64,000 nucleotides of DNA from Gnetum montanum (taxonomy: Eukaryota; Streptophyta; Gnetopsida; Gnetales; Gnetaceae), in assembly GCA_015680685.1 (NCBI GenBank), contig MNCI01004153.1, forward strand, positions 84,310 to 148,309, read 5' to 3'. Numbering within the stretch: position 1 is the stretch's first letter; every line of letters begins with the position of its first letter. Of the stretch, positions 57,575 to 64,000 are shown one piece after another. The notes under the pieces were generated by a model. It was given only the letters and a program-made list of their open reading frames with translations. It did no database searches and was not told the origin of the DNA. Made by a program: the position numbers and the translations under genes.

Positions 57575-58819
57575 AAAAAGAGAACTCAAAATAATTCAAG
57601 TGCAAAACCAATGCTTAGCCATAGAGGTTGCCAAATTAAGAGCACACCTTGCTACTCTTATGCTCCTCAACCATATAATAATAAGTGATGAAGCTTTTCA
57701 AAAACTTCAAGAAAAATTTAAACAAGTTGAGGTAAGGATGGTGACAACTGTATTTAACCAGTTTGTGGCTAAGCCTAAGACATATTCAGTTCAAAAGGAC
57801 TTGGTCCAGATGTGCCTAGAGAATGAGATGCTGATCACAAAGAATCATCGTCTGTGGAGTTTTCATGTGTATAAATCACAAATGCAAGAATTCATCCATC
57901 AATAGTAGGAGCAACTAGATAGGGTAAATACTAAGATTAGTAAATTGATAGTAGAAAATAGAAATCTCTCTACGGAGGCAGTTCACACCTTACACCAAAA
58001 ATATATGATTGAAATTGTCACCTGGAAGAATGAGGCTCTCAAATTTGAGAGAGTCAAGAACCACTACAGAGATTAGGTTGGCCTACAGAAATAATTTAAT
58101 GAAAAACACATCTAGATGCTAAGGCAAAGTTTAATGAGATCCTCCTACAAATCTAGTAAGAAAAAGAGGTGTGGCAGCATATCATTGATGGGATAGATGC
58201 CTACAACAAAGTGGAGATCAACATGAAGGAGTTGTAGATTGAAGAAATGATAGAATACATGGAGCTTGCCAATCTCCAATATACTAACCTAGTAATGCTA
58301 ACTACCGTATGACCATAGTCAAAGTTAGAGAAGTAGGTGGCCATCTTGTACTTACCATATGAGACAGAGTTTAAGCACCACAAGGAAACCAAGAAAAAGC
58401 TTGAGACTACAAAAACTAAACTTGAAGTTCATAGGGAAATATTCACTAATCATAGATTAACTACTAAGAACCTAGCTAAAAGAATGAATGATTACCAAGA
58501 AATGCAAAATGCAATCAAGGCACTTGACATCGAATCCAAACAATTTGCTACTTGGTTCATTAATGTCAAGGAGCTATTCCCAATAATGCCCTATCTTTTG
58601 GATGTGCCCATTCTAATCCACATTGGCAAAGCTATGTGGACCGTGCATGATCTCAAGGGTAAGGAGGAGAAGATGAAAGTATTATTGGATGCTTTCCATC
58701 TTTCATTGGAAGTTGCAGTCATAGTAGGACAACCACAATAGCCTCAACCACCACATGTGCTTAACACAGGAGAAGATCCTTTGGAACCTTAGGAGCCTAC
58801 ACTGCCTAAGACCATTTAA
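57575..58819 (+). pseudogene. C ORF2, C-terminal coiled-coil segment
   Basis: Continues ORF2 after N2. Open stretches at 57600-57905 and 58337-58741 are Glu/Lys/Gln/Leu-rich with heptad character ('ETEFKHHKETKKKLETTKTKL'). It ends in a Pro-rich tail and TAA at 58817-58819. With the N-terminal part the ORF totals about 2866 bp. It is the counterpart of N1 25061-26450. Confidence 0.75.
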
Positions 58820-59033
58820 TCTTCTTCATCATCTTCATGCCATAAAAAGGGATTGTGTTAGTCATATTTTGTCTTGGTGTTCAGTTTTGTAGTTTTGAAC
58901 ACCAAAAAATTTTGTAATGATTGTATATCCATACACTTAGGCACTTAGTGTTTATTTGTGTTTGTCGTATGTCTATCATCAGTTAATCATTCCATACCTT
59001 CTCAAATTTGTAAAGAACTTGAGAATGAGTCTT

Positions 59034-59931
59034 CATTCAGTCATGGGGATATGGAGAATCATAAATTTGCTAAGTCAACTAGGCCATGTTGACTAGGCCC
59101 TATCGATGCATGATTTGATGCATTGATGTGCCCCATCGATGTAGTGTCTATTTTGCCTATAAATACGTGCTCATACATCGTGTTTATGACATATCTTATT
59201 ATAGTTGTAGTAGAGATGTTACAATTTTGTCATTTAAAAGTTAGAATATTTTTCTAAGTGCCCATAATAGGAGTCAAGAGTGTACATATCTTTATTTGAG
59301 CACTATTGTACCTAAGCATAGTAGTTTGTGTAGCAAAAAAGATGAGCTTTTTGATAAACCTTATAGCACTTTGAAATGGATTAATTATTTATTTATGCAT
59401 TTAATGTTTTATGCAATTTCCTTTAATGCTTTAAGTAATTAAATAATTAATTAGGCTAAATTAAGCTAAATTAAATAATGATTAATTAAGCACATACATA
59501 TGACCACTTCGAGCATATGCTTGACACTTGGTGTTCCCAGTAACGCTTAACGTTGGTTAACCTAGTAGTGTTAAACATGTTCAGGATGTGTACAACAAGT
59601 ATGAATGGATACTTATGTTAGGATTAGTTAGGTGTAGCTAGTTAGATTAAATTAGCAATTTAATTATCCTATTCTTATTCATCATTCTTTACCCTTAGGT
59701 TACTTAAAATATAAAACATAAAAATGATAAAAATCATATGTCTTAGTTTCACTTAACCATACCTTTTCATTTCACAAGTGTAATTGGGAAGACAATGATT
59801 ACAATAGTTAGTTTTACTTTCTAGAAGACTAGTGTGCTTAGAAGGCTACAAGTTCATGGAATTTGACTAGATCGTGCATGAATGATTAGTGATTTGTATG
59901 GTTAGGTGTAGGGTCTACTCGTCGCTCATCA
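59034..59931 (+). repeat. C polypurine tract and 3' LTR
   Basis: CATTCAGTCATGGGGATA precedes the LTR, which starts TGGAGAATC at 59052 and ends CGTCGCTCATCA at 59931 (880 bp). U3 carries GTTGACTAGGCCC and repeated ATCGATG/ATTGATG/TTGATGCA units (59088-59143), then TATA at 59158. ATCTA follows and matches the left flank of C. Confidence 0.9.
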
Positions 59932-59936
59932 ATCTA

Positions 59937-60640
59937 TATGCCCATAGAGCATCATTAAGTTTAGTATTTCAATCCATCCTATAGTAAATAAAAATTCTAA
60001 TTAGTATCCTTGTGATTTCTCTATTAGTCACTTCTACTTGACCATTTACTTGAGAATGATAAGGTGTAGTTAGTTTGTGATTAACCCTAAGTTGTTACAT
60101 GAGATTCTTAAATATCGCTTCTATGAAGTGAGTTTCATTATCTGATATGAGCATATGTGGTACTCCAAATTTGTTCGCCACATGTCGCTAAAAGAATTTT
60201 GTAACTATTTAGGTAGTACAATATTTTACTATAGCTTCCTTTGCCCACTTTGTTCAATAATCAATAGTTCTTATAATGTAGGACTTTCCATTTGACATTA
60301 GTGTGATGAGGCCCATGAAGTCAATTCTTCAAATGTCAAAGGGTTCCAATGGTTGTATCAACTATTGTGACTCTTCATTTCTGGTTGTTAGCCCTTCATC
60401 TCTTTGGCATCTTTCACATGACTATGTAAACCAATGTGCATCCTTGAATATGGTAAGTCAAAAGTAACCTACCATCATGAGTTCTAGAATTGTTCTTCAT
60501 CTTGTGTAGTGACCACCACATGGTCCTTCATATGCATCTTGTTGGACCTTATATTGACTTTCTTCTAGAACACGCCATCTTATTAACCTATTAGCACCTA
60601 TCTTGTAAAGGTTTTCATTAATTTCCATATATCTTTTTAC
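59937..60640 (-). pseudogene. H integrase, N-terminal and core part
   Basis: Resumes right of C with the complement of 'TATGCCCATAGAGCATC'. Catalytic-core flanks are recognisable near 60140-60330, including the first-Asp region ('[15 protein letters not shown]'-like, 60285-60330). It joins 22971-23522 when C is removed. Confidence 0.78.
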
Positions 60641-61090
60641 TTTGTGGACAAACTTTTTTTTATTCCATTCAATAGAAAGTTCTTGTTTAGTAAGATATGT
60701 TATGTAGTTAGTAAGCCATGACTTATTTGTTGAGTCTACAATTATTGTAGTCTTGGTGAATAGAATTTTATTGGGAAATTGGTCTAATAATATTTTATCA
60801 TTTTCTTGGGGTTTCCATCTAGGTCATGATAAATGATTTACTACAACATTTTTTATTACTTTCTTATTAATCATGATAATGTCAAACTCTTGAAAGATAA
60901 CAAGCCATCTTATTACTCTAAGATTGATTACTGCTTTGTACATTAGAAATTTGATGGCACTATGATGAGTATGGACATAATTAGGATAACCAAGCACATA
61001 ATGTCTAAATTTTTCAAGCACATACACCATATCCATAAGCTCCTTTTCTATGATGGTGTAGTTGATTTATGCCCTGATGATGCTTTGACT
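60641..61090 (-). pseudogene. H RNase H
   Basis: 'VYVLEKFRHYVLGYPNY', 'VHTHHSAIKFLM' (Asp of the T-D-H box is His) and 'NVVVNHLS' (60824-61036). Catalytically dead. Confidence 0.8.
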
Positions 61091-62090
61091 AGTATAGTAT
61101 ATATAATAAGGTCTTTTCTATTCATCCAGTTGAGTATGTACTAATCCCAGTGCATAGTTTGAAGTGTTTATCGTAATGTAGAAAAGTTTATATTGATTTG
61201 GAGCTCCTACGATTGGTTTTTTAATTAATTTATGTTTCAAGGTTTCAAATTCTTTCTCACATTATCTTGTTCATTGAAATGGTGCATCTTTCTTAGTTAG
61301 TTCGACCAGTGGTTTGGCAATCTTTGAAAAGTCTTCAATAAATATTTTTCGTATCCTGTGTGGCCAAGAAATGATTTAATATCTTTGACAATTTGTGACC
61401 TCTGAGTGATATTTTCAATGACTCTAATCTTTTCTAGATCTACCTATATTCCATTGTAAGATACTTTATGTCCCATAACTACACCATCTTGAACCATTAG
61501 GTGGCACTTTTATTAATTAAGCTTTATATTAGTTTCTACACCTTTTCAGTACTTACTATAAATGTTTCAAGGCTTGTTTAAAATCTAGCCTCTATGTGGA
61601 GAAATCACCCATAAAGACTTCAACTCCATTGCTAATTTGCATCTAGAAGATTCTTAGGACAAGTCTCTGAAAGGTAACAAGGGCATTACATAAGCTAAAG
61701 AACATTTTCTTGTATGAAACTATTCCCCATTAACTGGTGAATGTAATCTTCTCCTAATATTCTATTGAAATGTAGATTAGATTGTACACACATTATCCAT
61801 CCAGGAAATTATAATACTAGTGTCTTGTGATAGTGTATAGGACTTGGTCAACAAATGGTAGAAGAAAATGATCCTTGAATGTTGCCACGTTCAACAATAT
61901 GAAATTAATGTAGACCCTCCACTTGCCACCTTTCTTTGGGAGAATGACCAAAGGGCTAACCCATTTACTATCTACAATAGGATAGATGAACCCAACCTTT
62001 AATAGTTTTTCAATTCTTGTTTGACAACTTTCTTAAGTTTTGGGTTCAAGTTCCTTTGAGGTTGGTGGCATTGTTTAATAGCTAGAGCTT
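61091..62090 (-). pseudogene. H reverse transcriptase
   Basis: 'WVSPLVILPKKGGKWRV' near 61915-61965, 'FKDHFLLPFVDQVL' near 61845-61885, a 'NFLDG' box near 61800 and the catalytic box 'EVFMGDFST' near 61595-61620, where the first catalytic Asp has become Gly. Many stops. It is colinear with P1 and P2. Confidence 0.83.
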
Positions 62091-62560
62091 GATAGACTTG
62101 ATGTTGATAGATGCATGGATCAATACTATTCATTTAGTCATAGGATCATGCAAGTAAAATTGGCCATTTATTCACCACTTCTACTAATTTTTTATTCTAC
62201 TCTTTGTCAAGTTTGACATCTATGATTACCAATTTTATATTATTTAGAAAAGCATACTCAAGTGTATCTAGTAGGGCTTTTAATTCTAACGATTCTAATT
62301 TGTATGTCTCTTGTATCTCCAGTTGTCCCCATTTAATATCTTCCTCCTAATGTGATTCCATGTAGGAAGGTTTTCTTTTTAACTATTCTATCTTATCAAT
62401 TTCTTCAACATAGGCACTCATGATTTTTTTTAACGGTTCCATGCATATATTGGATATCATTTCTTTTTCAGTAATCAACCACTAGGTGCCTTCTTATTGA
62501 GTGTTTGTTGCATACAAGCACTTTTGTAGACACATGTATTCTATGCATTTGTTGTACGCT
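62091..62560 (-). pseudogene. H linker between protease and RT
   Basis: Decayed pol coding sequence corresponding to 15421-15824 of P1. No recognised domain. Confidence 0.45.
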
Positions 62561-63065
62561 ATGATGTTATCATGTTTTGTAGTCATAATCTTCTACATAC
62601 AATTGCACCTATTATCATTGTATGTGATACATGGAACTCTACATCTATGAATGATTCTAGCTTCATATTCATTTGATATTTCCAAGGAAAAATCTCTAAT
62701 CCCAAGCATAACACCCACAATGCTAATCCATGTTCTTCCCATGATTATGGAAAATTCCCCCCTATTCTTTTCCATGTGTAATCAATAGGATAAGACTAGC
62801 CATATATGGTAGTGATAACATCTTCTACCTATCCAACTAGAACAACAATGGATTGGTTTGCAAGCTCTAGTAAAATGTTACTTTTCTTCAATGGGGAAAG
62901 ATTCCAGGACTTGTACATGTCTTGTGAAATAGGATTTATTCCTAATTGAGAATCTAAGAAATCCTTGCATGATTTATGTCTTGCTATTTGAAGGTAAACT
63001 AAGGGATTTCCAAAATTTATTCTTTTTTTGGGAAGTGCTCCTACTTTAATCCAATGTGTCATTTT
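62561..63065 (-). pseudogene. H aspartic protease
   Basis: 'FSIIMGRTWIS' at 62715-62750 and 'MYKSWNLSPLKKSNILLELANQS' at 62850-62920. The active site reads D-S-Q-L-G against D-S-G-S-S in P1 (62930-62950), so the catalytic Gly is lost. Confidence 0.78.
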
Positions 63066-64000
63066 CTATGTGAGCATGATAATTGTGACATTCTTGTCTA
63101 TACGTACTAGAGACGTAGTGTTCCTTGAAGGAGTTTGTGTGAATGGGGTAGTGTTTAATGAAGTCCTCATCCTTTAAACCTTTTCTGGACTTGCCTTGAA
63201 GAAATGACATTTCCTAGCTCTTCATTCACTTGATATTACATCTTCTTGTGTAGTTACTACCCTAGTAGTGCTATTTTGTTATGGTTGTGTTAGCAATTGT
63301 TCTTGCATGACTGGTAGCAGTTTTGGTGGTAAGGAGTTTTGAGTTTGAAGTGAGGAACTAGCTACTGGTTGGAACATGTAAGAATTTGGATTCATCCGTG
63401 TAGTGGATCAATGATATTTCGGTGGATAGTAGTAAGAGGAAACATGGACTAAAGTATTCCCTCAAGAGATTGAACATTGAACATAGTATACATAAGAACC
63501 AAGTTGCCTATATAGATACTATTGTCTTGGTGGTGGCATTCCCCATGCTTGTGGTTGTTACCACTATTGTTGGTATTGTTCCTACAATTGAGGATATGCC
63601 CCACTTGGATAGTACATTTTCTAGTAGGGTTATTTAAAGTTACCTTGTAGATAAGATAATTGTCTGGGCATTTGTTTCTTGACAAATCTCAAGTTAATTA
63701 CATATGCCCTAGAATCTTGTAAGTGGGCCATAACAAGGTAACATCACTTAGGATGTTCATAGTGTCATAGTTTACATCGTTCTTGGTCTTCTAAACTAGA
63801 GTCTATTGTTTTTACCACTGCAACAACTTTTTCTTTATTCTTGTAGTTTTCTCATCCATTATCTCTTCTTTTCTTCTTTTATTTACCTCAATTTAGAACT
63901 TTTTTAGTCTTTTCCTCAACTATCTTAAGTACTGAAGCAAATTTCTCATCATGGAATCCCATGTTTTCCCTATCTTGGTTGCAATGTCATTAACTAATTT
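63066..64000 (-). pseudogene. H gag, C-terminal part (runs off the window)
   Basis: Corresponds to P1 16263-17300. It has the Gln/His/Trp-rich tail (63500-63640), the knuckle region near 63740-63785 and the basic, Lys-rich stretch near 63790-63900. The Gag core and 5' LTR lie beyond 64000. Confidence 0.65.

Larger units (their letters stand above)
23523..59931 (+). mobile_element. Element C: plus-strand gag-IN-ORF2 retrotransposon, target duplication ATCTA
   Basis: C is the only plus-strand element. Its 5' LTR is split (23523-24010 and 41866-42238) and its 3' LTR is 59052-59931. ATCTA flanks it at 23518-23522 and 59932-59936 inside H integrase. Without its two nested insertions it is about 9.8 kb. 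Gene order is gag, distal integrase, non-coding, ORF2; protease, RT, RNase H and proximal integrase are missing. It has its own primer site (42240-42257) and polypurine tract (59034-59051). Its LTR promoter motif differs from the A/B group, so it is a distinct subfamily. Confidence 0.9.
2101..64000 (-). mobile_element. Element H: old full-design Ty3/gypsy retrotransposon hosting all later insertions
   Basis: H reads on the minus strand, with its 3' LTR at 2101-2983 and its 5' LTR beyond the window. Right to left it has gag (partial), protease, RT, RNase H, integrase, a roughly 2.2-kb non-coding block and ORF2. It is interrupted by I1 (3868-7239), I2 (8209-9680), P1 (9970-19892) and C (23523-59931). 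Each break falls within sequence that is continuous in the uninterrupted relatives N1, N2 or P2, and each is flanked by a short direct duplication. Removing the insertions leaves at least 11 kb of internal sequence. H is the most decayed copy: its RT box reads F-M-G-D and its protease lacks the active-site Gly. Confidence 0.85.

Overview
This window looks like intergenic heterochromatin of a large plant genome, quite possibly a gymnosperm; that is inference from the abundance of old, decayed LTR retrotransposons and from plant-type gene fragments, because no single-copy gene fixes the species. There is no intact protein-coding gene. Almost everything is a set of related Ty3/gypsy (Metaviridae) elements nested inside one another. 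They have tRNA-Asp-type primer sites and TG...CA LTRs of about 0.85 kb, and many of their stops and primer-site mismatches are transition changes. All homology calls come from reading the sequence and from remembered family motifs; no database search was possible.

Layout, outermost to innermost. Positions 1-845 are the decayed 3' end of an RTE-type LINE, and 846-2100 is unrecognised. From about 2101 to beyond 64000 lies one old element, here called H, on the minus strand. Its 3' LTR is at 2101-2983, followed by a long 3' ORF (ORF2), a non-coding block, integrase, RNase H, RT, protease and part of gag. Four insertions interrupt H, each with a readable target duplication. I1 (3868-7239, ACATTT) carries a chimeric gene copy. 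I2 (8209-9680, CTATTGAT) is unclassified. P1 (9970-19892, ACTGG) is a gag-pol element. C (23523-59931, ATCTA) is a plus-strand element. C itself holds two further insertions: a three-LTR composite in its 5' LTR (24011-41865, GTAAT/ATAAC) and N2 in its ORF2 (48795-57569, ATTTT). Removing the insertions from H rejoins an ORF2 of 2775 bp, matching the uninterrupted copies (2753 and 2765 bp).

The elements fall into three designs. H has gag-pol plus ORF2; C has gag, the distal integrase and ORF2 after an internal deletion. P elements (P1, P2) have gag-pol but no ORF2. N elements (N1, N2) have gag and ORF2 but no pol. N and P are therefore complementary deletion derivatives of an H-like ancestor. 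The composite at 24011-41865 joins one N and one P unit in tandem as LTR-N-LTR-P-LTR inside a single target duplication, bringing the full gene set together in one insertion.

Two other points stand out. First, every ORF2-bearing copy has, about 0.5-0.6 kb upstream of ORF2, a short array resembling its own LTR promoter: palindromic GATATC-type units with about 15-bp spacing, or a TTGACTAGGCCC/ATTGATGCA module in C, with a TATA box in three of the four copies. This suggests a second, internal promoter for ORF2. Second, I1 carries a 389-codon reading frame that fuses the N-terminal part of a plant GOST/lung-seven-transmembrane receptor to the C-terminal part of a MORN-repeat protein. It has no frameshift and five stops, each one transition away from a sense codon.
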